Shown here piece after piece: positions 1-8,262 of a DNA stretch of 64,000 nucleotides (position 1 is the first letter of the stretch; each line of letters opens with the position of its first letter). This stretch comes from Paenibacillus xylanivorans (GTDB taxonomy: Bacteria > Bacillota > Bacilli > Paenibacillales > Paenibacillaceae): NCBI RefSeq assembly GCF_001280595.1, contig NZ_LITU01000050.1:147982-211981 (forward strand), given 5' to 3'. The notes beneath the pieces are model-generated. The model was not told the DNA's origin and did not search any database. It saw only the letters and a list, made by a program, of their open reading frames with translations. The translations under genes and the position numbers were made by a program.

Positions 1-2
1 CT

Positions 3-1007
3 GTGTCGGGAACGGAACGCATGGTGGTGGTTCCGAAAGACAACTACCGCATGCAGAGGGTACGAAACAAGACATCGGACCTCCTGTATTCCATATTCAG
101 ATATGCACTGGTTATCGGTATTTCATTTATTATTTTGTATCCGTTGTTTCTAAAAATCTCGGTTGCATTCAAGGATAAACAGGATATCTATAATCCGACC
201 ATCTATATGATTCCCCAGCATTTTACGCTGGATAATATCAAGCTTGCGGCACAGGTGATGAATTATTTTCCATTGCTGGCGAATACGCTGTTGTTCGTCA
301 CGATTACAACGCTGCTCACGGCGATATCCTGTGCGTTAGCCGGGTACGGCTTCGCCCGCTTTTCTTTTCCCGGCAGCAATGTGCTGTTTGTGTTGGTCAT
401 CCTCACTATTCTCGTTCCGACAAGCACCCTGATGGTGCCGATGTATCTGCATTTCCGCAACTTTGACATCCTGGGAATGGTTCATCTGTTCACGGGACGA
501 GAGGGGATCAATCTGCTGAATACATACTGGCCGTCCATGATTACCGCGGCTACGGCAGGTGGGCTGAAGGCGGGGCTGTTCATTTATATTTTCCGCCAGT
601 TCTTCAAAGGCATGCCCAAAGAGATCGAAGAAGCTGCGCTGATTGATGGAGCAGGCGGGTTTCGAACATTTGCCCGAATCATGCTGCCGAACGCCATTTC
701 ACCGCTGATCACGGTTATTCTGTTCTCTTTTGTCTGGCAGTACAACGATACATTCTATTCGGCGCTATTCATGAGTGAAAGTCCACTCATCTCACTGAAG
801 GTGGCATCATTGCCTGCCCAAGCCAACCAGTTGATTCCCCAATTGATGGGTTTTGGTTCGAACTCGGGTATGAAGGCAGATCCCAACTATGTAGCCATGA
901 TTGTGGATACAGGAATTCTGCTGGCGATTGCACCGCTCATTATTTTGTATTTGTTTGTACAGCGCTATTTCGTGGAGAGTATTGAACGCTCCGGGGTTGT
1001 TGGATAA
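3..1007 (+). CDS. Carbohydrate ABC transporter permease, MalG type (5' context cut)
   Basis: Inner-membrane permease subunit of a sugar importer. Several hydrophobic segments are visible, the first near residues 31-50 and the last near 302-322. The EAA loop that docks the ATPase is clear (EEAALIDGAGG, about residues 211-221, then RIMLPNAISPL). Length, about 334 residues, is slightly above the family norm of 275-300. The frame is open to the window edge; GTG at 3 or ATG at 21 could be the start, and the true start might lie upstream. A GH26 glycosidase follows 20 bp downstream, so the likely substrate is a mannan-derived oligosaccharide; this is inferred from context only. The partner permease and binding protein should lie just left of the window. 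Confidence 0.88.
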   Translation: MSGTERMVVVPKDNYRMQRVRNKTSDLLYSIFRYALVIGISFIILYPLFLKISVAFKDKQDIYNPTIYMIPQHFTLDNIKLAAQVMNYFPLLANTLLFVTITTLLTAISCALAGYGFARFSFPGSNVLFVLVILTILVPTSTLMVPMYLHFRNFDILGMVHLFTGREGINLLNTYWPSMITAATAGGLKAGLFIYIFRQFFKGMPKEIEEAALIDGAGGFRTFARIMLPNAISPLITVILFSFVWQYNDTFYSALFMSESPLISLKVASLPAQANQLIPQLMGFGSNSGMKADPNYVAMIVDTGILLAIAPLIILYLFVQRYFVESIERSGVVG

Positions 1008-1027
1008 GAAGCAGAGGGGGATTAACG

Positions 1028-1990
1028 ATGATGGAGAGCAGGATCAGCAGTATTCTGGTGAATGAAGCGGCGACTTCCGTGGCCAGAGAACTGATGAAGT
1101 ACTTGGTAGAGTGTTATGGAAAAGGGGTACTGTCGGGTCAGCAGGATTACGGCAATCTGAACTGGATTAATGAGAATACAGGCCGCAAGCCGGCGGTGAT
1201 CGGATTCGATCTCATGGATTATTCTCCATCAAGAACAGACCGCGGCGCGACTTCCCAGGAAATTCGGGATGCGATTGCATGGCACCAGCAAGGCGGAATT
1301 GTGACATTGTGTTGGCATTGGAATGCCCCTACTCATCTGATAGATGAACCAGGCAAGGAATGGTGGCGCGGTTTCTATACGGATGCCACGACCTACAATC
1401 TCGATTCAGCATTGGCTCATCCTGAATCGCAAGAGTATACCCTATTGATTCGGGATATCGATACAATTGCAGTACATCTGCAAGAACTCAAGAATGCTGG
1501 GGTGCCTGTGTTATTCCGGCCGCTTCATGAAGCAGAAGGAGGCTGGTTCTGGTGGGGAGTCAAAGGGCCTGAACCTGCCAAGCAGTTATATCGCCTGTTG
1601 TATGATCAATTGGTCAACAAGTATAAGCTGGGTAATCTGATCTGGGTGTGGAACTCGGAAAAGCCGGAGTGGTATCCGGGTGACGATATGGTGGATATTG
1701 TGAGTGTGGATGTGTATCCAGCAGCAGGCGATCACAGCCCACTGGCTCAACGTTATGGGGATCTTCGTGAACTGGTGAATGACAGCAAAATCATTGCCTT
1801 AGCCGAGAACGGCTCCATTCCTGATCCAAAGCAAATGAAAGAGCAGGGCGTGCACTGGAGCTGGTTCTGTACCTGGACTGGAGAATTCCTGAGGGGTGGC
1901 AATCACAATGAGATAGCGTATTTGAAGGAAGTATACAATAGCGAAGATGTGATTACGCTGGATCAATTACCGAAGTGGAGTTGGAGATAG
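1028..1990 (+). CDS. Glycoside hydrolase family 26 (beta-mannanase-like), cytoplasmic
   Basis: Retaining glycosidase of family GH26, which usually cleaves beta-1,4-mannan or manno-oligosaccharides. The catalytic acid/base is Glu168 in RPLHEAEGGWFWWG and the nucleophile is Glu260 in ALAENGS, both in the expected (beta/alpha)8 positions. There is no signal peptide and no carbohydrate-binding module: the protein starts directly with the catalytic domain and is only 320 residues. It should therefore act inside the cell on oligosaccharides imported by the preceding permease. A GGGGG-type ribosome binding site precedes ATG 1028. A terminator follows at once. Exact substrate (mannan, glucomannan or other) cannot be read from the sequence. 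Confidence 0.88.
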   Translation: MMESRISSILVNEAATSVARELMKYLVECYGKGVLSGQQDYGNLNWINENTGRKPAVIGFDLMDYSPSRTDRGATSQEIRDAIAWHQQGGIVTLCWHWNAPTHLIDEPGKEWWRGFYTDATTYNLDSALAHPESQEYTLLIRDIDTIAVHLQELKNAGVPVLFRPLHEAEGGWFWWGVKGPEPAKQLYRLLYDQLVNKYKLGNLIWVWNSEKPEWYPGDDMVDIVSVDVYPAAGDHSPLAQRYGDLRELVNDSKIIALAENGSIPDPKQMKEQGVHWSWFCTWTGEFLRGGNHNEIAYLKEVYNSEDVITLDQLPKWSWR

Positions 1991-2016
1991 GGCTGTCATT
2001 TGAACTTCTACTAATT

Positions 2017-2066
2017 AAAAAGGCGTCAGCATTTGCATAATGACTTATACTTTGCTGACGCTTTTA
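2017..2066 (+). terminator. Rho-independent terminator after GH26
   Basis: Perfect 9-bp stem GCGTCAGCA (2023-2031) / TGCTGACGC (2053-2061), flanked by A and T runs. It ends the permease-glycosidase transcript. Confidence 0.85.
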
Positions 2067-2203
2067 TATGTTACGTCTTTCTTGTGAATGGATATAAGGC
2101 CTCTGATGTTTTCACCATTCGTTGAATGCTACCACCGCTGTTTAATCCACGACAAAAGTACATAACTTTATTGTCTTATGAAATTAGTAACCTTTTTGAT
2201 GGT

Positions 2204-2249
2204 GGATTACTCCATTAACTGTATATTTCCCCTTGAAAAGGGGTAATCC
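2204..2249. repeat. Nested inverted repeat upstream of the FGE gene
   Basis: Outer arms GGATTA (2204-2209) / TAATCC (2244-2249) and inner hairpin CCCCTT-GAA-AAGGGG (2229-2243). It has no U-tract, so it looks like an operator or structured leader rather than a terminator. It is the only clear structure in the 364-bp gap 1991-2354 apart from the terminator at 2017. Confidence 0.4.
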
Positions 2250-2354
2250 AAGAAATTTAGGGAATGACAACACCACCCGTATCCGGATATTCGTCCTGCC
2301 GTGTACAATAGGGAGAGCGAGTCTTAAACCTACTTATGGAAGGGGATGCTTGAG

Positions 2355-3389
2355 ATGCATGACCAGCTGCCAAAGAAACCTTCTTCCTGCTGCTGCGCTG
2401 CAAGCCGAGACGGTAAGTTGGAGGAAAAGAGTCTGCCAGAGGAAACGGCTGCATCGGTAGAGGCTGTAGAGGACAAGCCATCCAGTCATACCAGTTATTC
2501 AGCTGATTTCAAGATAACTCTAACCGATAGAGCAGCGAAGAAAGAAAGCATTCGTATTGAAGGTGGACGCTTCCTGATGGGCACAAATGACCCCGAAGCT
2601 TTTGAAGCAGACGGGGGAGGCCCCGTCAGAGAAGTTCAGGTGAACTCCTTTTATCTGGATGCCTGTACGGTAACCAATGCGGAATTTGCACAATTTGTTC
2701 GTGAGACGGGGTATCGGACTGAGGCGGAGCGGTTTGGCTGGTCTTTTGTTTTTCATCTGTTCGTTTCTCCGCAAACGGCGACTCAAGTTCGAACCGTGGT
2801 ACAACAGACGCCCTGGTGGTGGGTTGTTGAAGGTGCAGACTGGGCTCATCCTGAAGGACCCGATTCTAATATAAAAGATCGCTCTGATCATCCGGTTCTT
2901 CATATCTCATGGAATGATGCCAATGCCTATTGCCGCTGGGCGGGTAAACGTCTGCCTACAGAAGCCGAATGGGAATATGCAGCACGGGGTGGCCTGATTC
3001 AGAAGAAATATCCTTGGGGCGATACGTTAAGGCCCGATGGGCAACACTATTGCAACATCTGGCAAGGTGTATTTCCAACGAAAAATAATGCAGCCGACGG
3101 TTATGCAGGCACCGCTCCATCTCAATCGTTTCCGCCCAATGCATATGGACTTTATAATATGTCAGGCAATGTGTGGGAGTGGTGCGTTGATAGCTACGTT
3201 ACGGATCATGAGAAAGCTACAGCTACTGATACGGAACTATCTCCCAATGAAGAACGTAAGGTGTTAAAGGGGGGTTCCTACCTATGCCACCGTTCCTACT
3301 GCAATCGCTATAGAGTGGCGGCGAGAATCCCCAATACGCCTGATACATCTACTGGGCATATTGGTTTCAGATGCGCAGCGGATGTATAG
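2355..3389 (+). CDS. Formylglycine-generating enzyme (SUMF1/FGE family)
   Basis: Converts a cysteine in CxPxR-type sulfatase motifs to formylglycine. The C-terminal signature is intact: GGSYLCHRSYCNRYR carries two cysteines five residues apart, matching the pair that forms the copper site of true FGEs. Other FGE-fold blocks are also present: GGRFLMGT, LPTEAEWEYAARGG, NMSGNVWEW and the final GFRCA. This is stronger than a generic SUMF1-domain protein, most of which lack the cysteines. The N-terminus carries a cysteine cluster (SSCCCAASR). ATG 2355 is preferred because the AGGGG ribosome site touches the alternative ATG at 2346. No sulfatase gene is in the window, so the client is elsewhere or is a different protein. 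Confidence 0.87.
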   Translation: MHDQLPKKPSSCCCAASRDGKLEEKSLPEETAASVEAVEDKPSSHTSYSADFKITLTDRAAKKESIRIEGGRFLMGTNDPEAFEADGGGPVREVQVNSFYLDACTVTNAEFAQFVRETGYRTEAERFGWSFVFHLFVSPQTATQVRTVVQQTPWWWVVEGADWAHPEGPDSNIKDRSDHPVLHISWNDANAYCRWAGKRLPTEAEWEYAARGGLIQKKYPWGDTLRPDGQHYCNIWQGVFPTKNNAADGYAGTAPSQSFPPNAYGLYNMSGNVWEWCVDSYVTDHEKATATDTELSPNEERKVLKGGSYLCHRSYCNRYRVAARIPNTPDTSTGHIGFRCAADV

Positions 3390-3424
3390 TCGGTGGTCTG
3401 CTTGTGGGTCCAATAATGTTCTGG

Positions 3425-4540
3425 CTATTTCACTCGAATAAGTAATCCGAACAGACCCAGTACGGCAAAGGCCAGAAATGCTGTAGTGTTGGAGAACATT
3501 TCAATGGTGTAACCGGCTACCGATGAACCTATGAACTGCCCTGCACCGAGCGCGAGAAAAGCAAGGCTGATCCCGATGGACGTATTTGGACGAAATAACC
3601 TGGTCGCCCACACGATGAACACACTGGTCAGAAAAATATAGGTGCTGCCAAACATCACGGCTGAGACCAGGCTGGAGGCCATCGATGGAAGAAGGATAAC
3701 GCCAAGTGAAACAGACAAGAGCAGAATACCTATCCGATAGGACCATCCGATCCCAATCCGTTCAATAATGCGGCCAGCACACCCGCCGAGAATCCCCATA
3801 ATCCCCATTACAATCCAGAACAGTACGGCTTCCGAATCGGAGGCCCCTTTTTCGTCCGTGAGGAAGTTTCGGGCAAAGGTCCAATAGATCGCAGAACTGA
3901 TGCCTGTCAGAAGGGTGGCCATGAGCAGAGCGACACCCGGTCTGGTCGGCTTCATGCATGTCCAGAGGGACTTGGTACAAGGCTCTGTTTTGCGTGGGGA
4001 AAGAACGCGACTATTCCACAGCACCACCACAACACCGAGAACAGCGAAGAAGATGTAGGTTAAACGCCAATACTCGGTGAATAGCCAGTAGATCGGACCA
4101 GATATGATAATGCCAAAGCTGGTACCTGTATTAATCCAGCTATTCCCCCTGGCTTGCTGCTCAGGCGCAAGCTCAGCATAGACGGTGTTACCCAATGCAG
4201 GAGAGGCTAAGCCTGTACTTAATCCGGCAAGAAATACGCCTAGTGTGAGAACAAACACGTTTGGAGACAAGGCAATGCCCAATAAACCGAGCACAGCACT
4301 AACACCCGCCATTTGAATGACATAATAGTGCCCAATGCGATTAATTAACAGTGGAGCACTAAGTAGAGACAGGCAGTACGCAATGTAGGTTGCGGAATTG
4401 ATTGCTCCGGATTGAGCATCGTCCAGTTGGAGTGCTTCCGAGATCTCCGGCATAAACAGCCCATAGCTGAATCTCCCGAATGCATAACATACAGCGATAA
4501 GTGCAATCCCTGGGAAAATAATTTTTTTCAACAAATCCAC
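3425..4540 (-). CDS. MFS transporter, YbfB/YjiJ-like
   Basis: Membrane transporter of the major facilitator superfamily, 371 residues with about twelve hydrophobic segments and short loops. The first helix (IIFPGIALIAVCYAFGRFSYG) and the following SGAINSATYIAYCLS resemble the YbfB/YjiJ group of sugar/drug-efflux-type MFS proteins. The substrate is unknown. It lies downstream of a TetR gene on the same strand but has its own terminator-separated promoter region, where an 18-bp sequence identical to one before tetR overlaps a TATAAT hexamer. That arrangement suggests the TetR protein represses the transporter and an effector, probably the exported compound, relieves it. Confidence 0.82.
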   Translation of the reverse strand: MDLLKKIIFPGIALIAVCYAFGRFSYGLFMPEISEALQLDDAQSGAINSATYIAYCLSLLSAPLLINRIGHYYVIQMAGVSAVLGLLGIALSPNVFVLTLGVFLAGLSTGLASPALGNTVYAELAPEQQARGNSWINTGTSFGIIISGPIYWLFTEYWRLTYIFFAVLGVVVVLWNSRVLSPRKTEPCTKSLWTCMKPTRPGVALLMATLLTGISSAIYWTFARNFLTDEKGASDSEAVLFWIVMGIMGILGGCAGRIIERIGIGWSYRIGILLLSVSLGVILLPSMASSLVSAVMFGSTYIFLTSVFIVWATRLFRPNTSIGISLAFLALGAGQFIGSSVAGYTIEMFSNTTAFLAFAVLGLFGLLIRVK

Positions 4541-4549
4541 CGCCTTTTA

Positions 4550-4567
4550 GATAGAACGATCATTATA
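4550..4567 (-). promoter_or_regulatory. Putative TetR operator, copy 1 (MFS promoter)
   Basis: On the minus strand this reads TATAATGATCGTTCTATC. It is identical over 18 bp to the copy at 5179-5196. The TATAAT can serve as a -10 box, so a bound repressor would block initiation. The -35 match is weak. Confidence 0.6.
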
Positions 4568-4579
4568 TTTTCTTTGAAA

Positions 4580-4610
4580 TAAAAAAGTGAGTTGAACTAC
4601 TAACTCACCC
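4580..4610 (-). terminator. Terminator of the TetR gene
   Basis: On the minus strand, GTGAGTT (4602-4608 read in reverse) pairs with AACTCAC (4587-4593) over an 8-nt loop and is followed by a run of six T. It separates tetR from the MFS promoter. Confidence 0.75.
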
Positions 4611-4619
4611 GGTGTGGGA

Positions 4620-5150
4620 CTAATTGAAACTATTTTGCGTCATGTGAATGAGTTCCCGGCACACGTTATTTACATTTTCTGTCTCAGCAAGCGCGGTGGA
4701 ACCCTCCAGCAGCAGGTTAAATTGCAACACTGCACGGTCGCTTGCGGCAGGATCAAGATTTTTGATCAAGGTCATCACATGTTTCTTATGCGAGTTGACG
4801 GTTTGTACAATGACATTGTTTATATCTCCGCCAAATTCCTCCTTGGCACGCAAAAACAAACATCCTCTCGACTCATGATCCATCAACCAGCGTGCATGTC
4901 CTTCCGCCAGATTGAGCAATACAGGTTGCGCTTTGTTGTCGGCATACTGCCGCAGCTGTTCCAGATAGCGCTGTTCTCGCCGTCGAAGCACTTCAACAAT
5001 GAGATCATCCTTGGAGGCAAAGTGATTATATAACGTCATGATGGCAATCCCTGCATCTGTGATGATTCGCTTCAAGCCGATGGAGTGAAAACCGTGCAGG
5101 TAGAACAATTCCTCAGCCACGTTCAACAGCATTTCCTTTTTGCTGCTCAT
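4620..5150 (-). CDS. TetR/AcrR family transcriptional repressor
   Basis: A 176-residue DNA-binding regulator. The N-terminal helix-turn-helix is typical of the family: residues 1-50 run MLLNVAEELFYLHGFHSIG, then IITDAGIAIMTLYNHFASKDDL. The rest is an all-helical ligand-binding domain of the TetR_C type. ATG 5150 was chosen because GGGAGGG lies about 10 bp upstream; a longer frame from 5234 lacks a ribosome site. An 18-bp operator-like element sits 29 bp upstream and an identical one precedes the MFS gene, so autoregulation and control of the transporter are inferred. Confidence 0.9.
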   Translation of the reverse strand: MSSKKEMLLNVAEELFYLHGFHSIGLKRIITDAGIAIMTLYNHFASKDDLIVEVLRRREQRYLEQLRQYADNKAQPVLLNLAEGHARWLMDHESRGCLFLRAKEEFGGDINNVIVQTVNSHKKHVMTLIKNLDPAASDRAVLQFNLLLEGSTALAETENVNNVCRELIHMTQNSFN

Positions 5151-5178
5151 AAGGGGTAAGGCCCTCCCTTCAGAATAA

Positions 5179-5196
5179 GATAGAACGATCATTATA
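5179..5196 (-). promoter_or_regulatory. Putative TetR operator, copy 2 (own promoter)
   Basis: Exact 18-bp duplicate of 4550-4567, including the embedded TATAAT on the minus strand. A TTGACA (5225-5230, minus) lies further upstream at a spacing that better fits a -10 near 5202-5207; in that case the operator covers the transcription start. Confidence 0.6.
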
Positions 5197-5226
5197 CTTC
5201 TAAAATATAGAAAATGGCTCACATTG

Positions 5227-5997
5227 TCAAACACTGTGAACCATTTCTATTTCCATTTGGTGAAGAGCCTCCACCCATTCTGTGGGACATCCAGAATCTG
5301 TGATCACCATGGATATTTGATTTATAGGCGCAATCTGGGCAAAGGTGGAGCGTCCAAACTTGGTATGATCAGCGACCAAAATAGCTTCCTCCGCACGCTC
5401 CATCATTTTGCGGGAGATGAGTGCCTCTTCCAACACATAATCTGTGATCCCATCCGTTAACGAAACGCCGCCTGCTGAGATGAATGCCTTGTTGACTTTG
5501 AATTGACTGAGCAATTCATGAGCAATGGGTCCGGTAGAGGCTTGTATGACCGGGGTAACTTCTCCTCCGGCGAAAATAATTTTTCCTGCAAATTCTTCCA
5601 GTGCACAGGTAAGAATGGGAACGGAGTTGGTAATGACGGTCACCTGAGACCGATGTCGCAACTGTCGCATAATCTCCAGCGTTGTTGTGCCATTATCCAG
5701 CATTACGGTCTCTCCATCCTCAATCAGAGAGGCGGCTGCCACGCCAATGGCCTGCTTTTCGTTCAGTTGAAGCTGCGCACGCTTTTGAAAAGGGGCTTCG
5801 GTCATGCCTGAGCGTACACGTACAGCTCCTCCGTATACTTTGCGCAATTCGCCTTCCTTTTCAAGCCGATCCAAATCCCGCCGAATCGTTTCCGTGGATA
5901 CCTGAAACAGATCCGCCAGAACCTGTACCTGAACCTTGCCCTGCGTAGCAAGTTGGATAAGAATGGTGTGTCTGCGTTCTTCATACGTTAAAGACAT
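5227..5997 (-). CDS. DeoR family transcriptional regulator of sugar metabolism
   Basis: A 256-residue repressor with the classic DeoR layout. An N-terminal winged helix (about residues 5-60: RRHTILIQLATQGKVQV, then STETIRRDLDRLEKEGEL) is followed by the DeoRC sensor domain, which binds phosphorylated sugars (MLDNGTTTLEI, VITNSVPI, FAGGEV, KAFISAGGVS). ATG 5997 has AGGAGG nine bases upstream; the longer frame starts with TTG at 6021 and would bury that site. It is divergent from the phosphoesterase/DMT genes at 6272-8137, and two mirrored 20-bp boxes lie between, so it probably controls both directions. Confidence 0.9.
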   Translation of the reverse strand: MSLTYEERRHTILIQLATQGKVQVQVLADLFQVSTETIRRDLDRLEKEGELRKVYGGAVRVRSGMTEAPFQKRAQLQLNEKQAIGVAAASLIEDGETVMLDNGTTTLEIMRQLRHRSQVTVITNSVPILTCALEEFAGKIIFAGGEVTPVIQASTGPIAHELLSQFKVNKAFISAGGVSLTDGITDYVLEEALISRKMMERAEEAILVADHTKFGRSTFAQIAPINQISMVITDSGCPTEWVEALHQMEIEMVHSV

Positions 5998-6054
5998 GGG
6001 TTGTGCCTCCTGAAGTTCCAATCTAAATTTTATATATTTTAGAGTTGTGAGATA

Positions 6055-6074
6055 TTGTGGATTGTTGTTGTTTT
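6055..6074 (-). promoter_or_regulatory. Putative DeoR box, left copy
   Basis: On the minus strand reads AAAACAACAACAATCCACAA. It matches the plus-strand box at 6196-6215 at 17 of 20 positions. Its T-rich complement (TTGTTGTTTT) resembles TGTTTGTTTT-type sites described for DeoR-family repressors. It sits upstream of the deoR start. Confidence 0.5.
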
Positions 6075-6161
6075 AATAGTTTAAGTTGGTGAGAAGCCCT
6101 TGTCAATTTTGAAATGGTAATCAAGGTGTGAATAAGGTTTGGATTCTGTTCTTAATATGTA

Positions 6162-6190
6162 TTGACAGTAATATGATGTGACGATAAGAT
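6162..6190 (+). promoter_or_regulatory. Putative promoter of the phosphoesterase operon
   Basis: TTGACA (6162-6167), 17-bp spacer, TAAGAT (6185-6190). The adjacent box at 6196-6215 would cover the transcription start. Confidence 0.5.
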
Positions 6191-6195
6191 CATAT

Positions 6196-6215
6196 AAAAC
6201 AACGAAAAACCACAA
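6196..6215 (+). promoter_or_regulatory. Putative DeoR box, right copy
   Basis: AAAACAACGAAAAACCACAA just downstream of the -10 of the rightward promoter. It is the mirrored partner of 6055-6074. A further ACAAACAAC run continues to about 6223. Confidence 0.5.
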
Positions 6216-6271
6216 CAAACAACATTAATAAATTTGGTCCATAGTACATGGATCATCAGGGAGGAAAAAGG

Positions 6272-7237
6272 GTGAAACGACAGCTTGCTTTTCAAGAAAA
6301 TGGAACTTTTAAAATCGTACAGTTTACAGATCTACACTGGAAGGATGGGCGGTCTGAAGATCTTCGGACCGGGCAATTAATGAAAACGGTAATTGAAGCG
6401 GAACAACCCGATCTGGTTGTATTTACAGGCGATGTCATCTACACGGGACCAGTCGATTCTGGCAATAAGGAATGTGAAAATCCGGAGCAGGCATTCCGGG
6501 ATGCCGTGTCGGTGGTGGAAGAACGTGGTATTCCGTGGGCTTTTGTGTACGGCAATCATGATACAGAGAATCGGATTACCCCCGATGGATTAATGGATGT
6601 GATTCAGCAGCATGCACACACCGTGACGGAACCTGGGCCGCGTGACATTGCGGGCTTGGGCAATTACACACTGGAGATTGCCGGAGCGGATGGCCATCCG
6701 GCGGCAGTGTTGTATTTACTCGATTCAGGGGATTATTCCCAGTTCGAGTCCATTCCCGGTTATGGCTGGATTCAGCCCAATCAGATCCAATGGCTGATGT
6801 CTGAATCCACACGCGTCAATCCCGGCCGCAGCCGCGGGGAGAAGCTCCCAGCCTTGGCGTTTTTCCATATCCCGATTCCTGAATATCAGTCCATGTGGGA
6901 GACACAAATCTGTTACGGCAGCAAGTACGAACCTGTCTGCTCTGCCCAAGTGAACTCGGGTCTGTTCTCTGCACTGCTGGAGATGGGCGATGTGGTGGGG
7001 ACCTTTTGCGGACATGATCATGTGAATGATTTTCAGGGGAGTTACCACGGTATTCGTCTCTGCTACGGGCGTTCGAGTGGACACAGTACATACGGAAGGG
7101 AAGGTATGCTGCGCGGAGGACGGGTCATTCAATTGCAAGCGGGACAACGCAGCTTTGATACCTGGATTCGTCTGGAAGACGGATCGGTCGTGAAGGAACA
7201 GCCAGCACATCAACCTGAGAGCGCTTCGGCACATTAG
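6272..7237 (+). CDS. Metallophosphoesterase (calcineurin-like)
   Basis: Predicted dinuclear-metal phosphoesterase of 321 residues without signal peptide. The family blocks are in order: FTDLHW (degenerate D-x-H near residue 20), FTGDVIY (GD block), YGNHDTE (GNHD/E block), FFHIPIPE, and CGHDHVNDF (GHxH-type end). It resembles the Dcr2/YkuE-like phosphohydrolases. GTG 6272 has GGGAGG eight bases upstream; ATG 6248 has no ribosome site. A DMT permease follows 36 bp later, and a DeoR gene diverges, so it may release phosphate from a sugar or metabolite handled by this locus. The physiological substrate is unknown. Confidence 0.85.
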   Translation: MKRQLAFQENGTFKIVQFTDLHWKDGRSEDLRTGQLMKTVIEAEQPDLVVFTGDVIYTGPVDSGNKECENPEQAFRDAVSVVEERGIPWAFVYGNHDTENRITPDGLMDVIQQHAHTVTEPGPRDIAGLGNYTLEIAGADGHPAAVLYLLDSGDYSQFESIPGYGWIQPNQIQWLMSESTRVNPGRSRGEKLPALAFFHIPIPEYQSMWETQICYGSKYEPVCSAQVNSGLFSALLEMGDVVGTFCGHDHVNDFQGSYHGIRLCYGRSSGHSTYGREGMLRGGRVIQLQAGQRSFDTWIRLEDGSVVKEQPAHQPESASAH

Positions 7238-7273
7238 AGAATATAGAAGAGCAAGGGATTAGAGAGGAACGTT

Positions 7274-8137
7274 TTGATTATGATTTTACCTATATTTCTG
7301 GTGCTTGCTTCCGGGATGGCTCACGCTGTCTGGAGCATGTTCACCAAACGCAGTTTAAACAAAAGCGTGTTTTTATGGTCCATCATGATGATTCCGACCG
7401 TTATACTGCTGCCTGTGCTTATCGTAGAGTTGGTACGTGAACCTTTATCCATGCCAGCCTATGCACTACTCGTGTTATCGATGGCGTTGCAAGCCTTGTA
7501 TTCCTGGCTACTGTCGCAGACGTATGAATTGGGCGACTTGTCGCAGATTTATCCAATTATGCGGGGAACGAGCACCTTGCTGGTGCCATTAATCGGCGTT
7601 GCTTTTCTGGGGGAAACGTTGTCAGTGTTCGGCTGGGTCGGTATTGCCTGCATGATTGTAGGATTTACGGTGCTCAGTGGTGTGGGAAGTAGAGACGGCA
7701 AATCTGGCTCAGGGGTAAAAGGGGCAAAGCCGGTTTTGATGGCCTTATGTGTCGGGTTATGTACAACCAGTTATGTGTTCGTGGACAAATTGAATCTGGA
7801 GCATATTTCACCCTTGTCCTTACTTGAAGTGACGAATATCGGCTTTGTGGCCGGATTGACCCCGGCGCTGCTCGCTTCCCGCCAATTACGTCAGGAGTGG
7901 AAGAAGAACCGATCGACCATTATGCTGGGAGCACTGCTTAATCCGGGTTCATACCTGTTATTTCTGTTTGCATTACAGCAGGCGCCGATGGCGAGACTGG
8001 GTCCGCTTCGGGAAGTGGGGACGGTATTCGCGGCCTTCCTTGGTATTTTGTTACTGAAAGAACAGCAGGGGAAAAAGCGTATTCTCTGTTCCATCGTTAT
8101 TTTTGGCGGCATATTACTGATTGGCATGTGGGGTTAA
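7274..8137 (+). CDS. EamA/DMT family permease
   Basis: Integral membrane protein of 287 residues with about ten hydrophobic segments and an internal two-fold repeat (EamA domains, roughly residues 5-140 and 150-287). The family exports metabolites or amino acids. The conserved end of each repeat is visible (PIMRGTSTLLVPLIGVAFLGE; the second LGPLREVGTVFAAFLGILLLKE). The start is TTG 7274 or ATG 7280, both after GAGGA. It is the second gene of the operon that begins at 6272 and ends at the long hairpin at 8181. Confidence 0.85.
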   Translation: MIMILPIFLVLASGMAHAVWSMFTKRSLNKSVFLWSIMMIPTVILLPVLIVELVREPLSMPAYALLVLSMALQALYSWLLSQTYELGDLSQIYPIMRGTSTLLVPLIGVAFLGETLSVFGWVGIACMIVGFTVLSGVGSRDGKSGSGVKGAKPVLMALCVGLCTTSYVFVDKLNLEHISPLSLLEVTNIGFVAGLTPALLASRQLRQEWKKNRSTIMLGALLNPGSYLLFLFALQQAPMARLGPLREVGTVFAAFLGILLLKEQQGKKRILCSIVIFGGILLIGMWG

Positions 8138-8180
8138 TGGAATTCTAGTAGGCCTAATCCCTTTATTCGATCTCCTCATT

Positions 8181-8262
8181 CAATCCCCTCAGGGTAATTG
8201 ATCTTAAGAAACATCTGTTCAGATGAGCTTAAGGTGACTCCTGAGGGGATTTGTTTATTTTA
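8181..8262 (+). terminator. Long nested hairpin, probable terminator
   Basis: Outer 11-bp perfect stem AATCCCCTCAG (8182-8192) / CTGAGGGGATT (8241-8251), a middle CTTAAG/CTTAAG pair and a CATCTG-TT-CAGATG-type inner hairpin, then a T-rich tail. It is much longer than an ordinary terminator. Confidence 0.65.
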
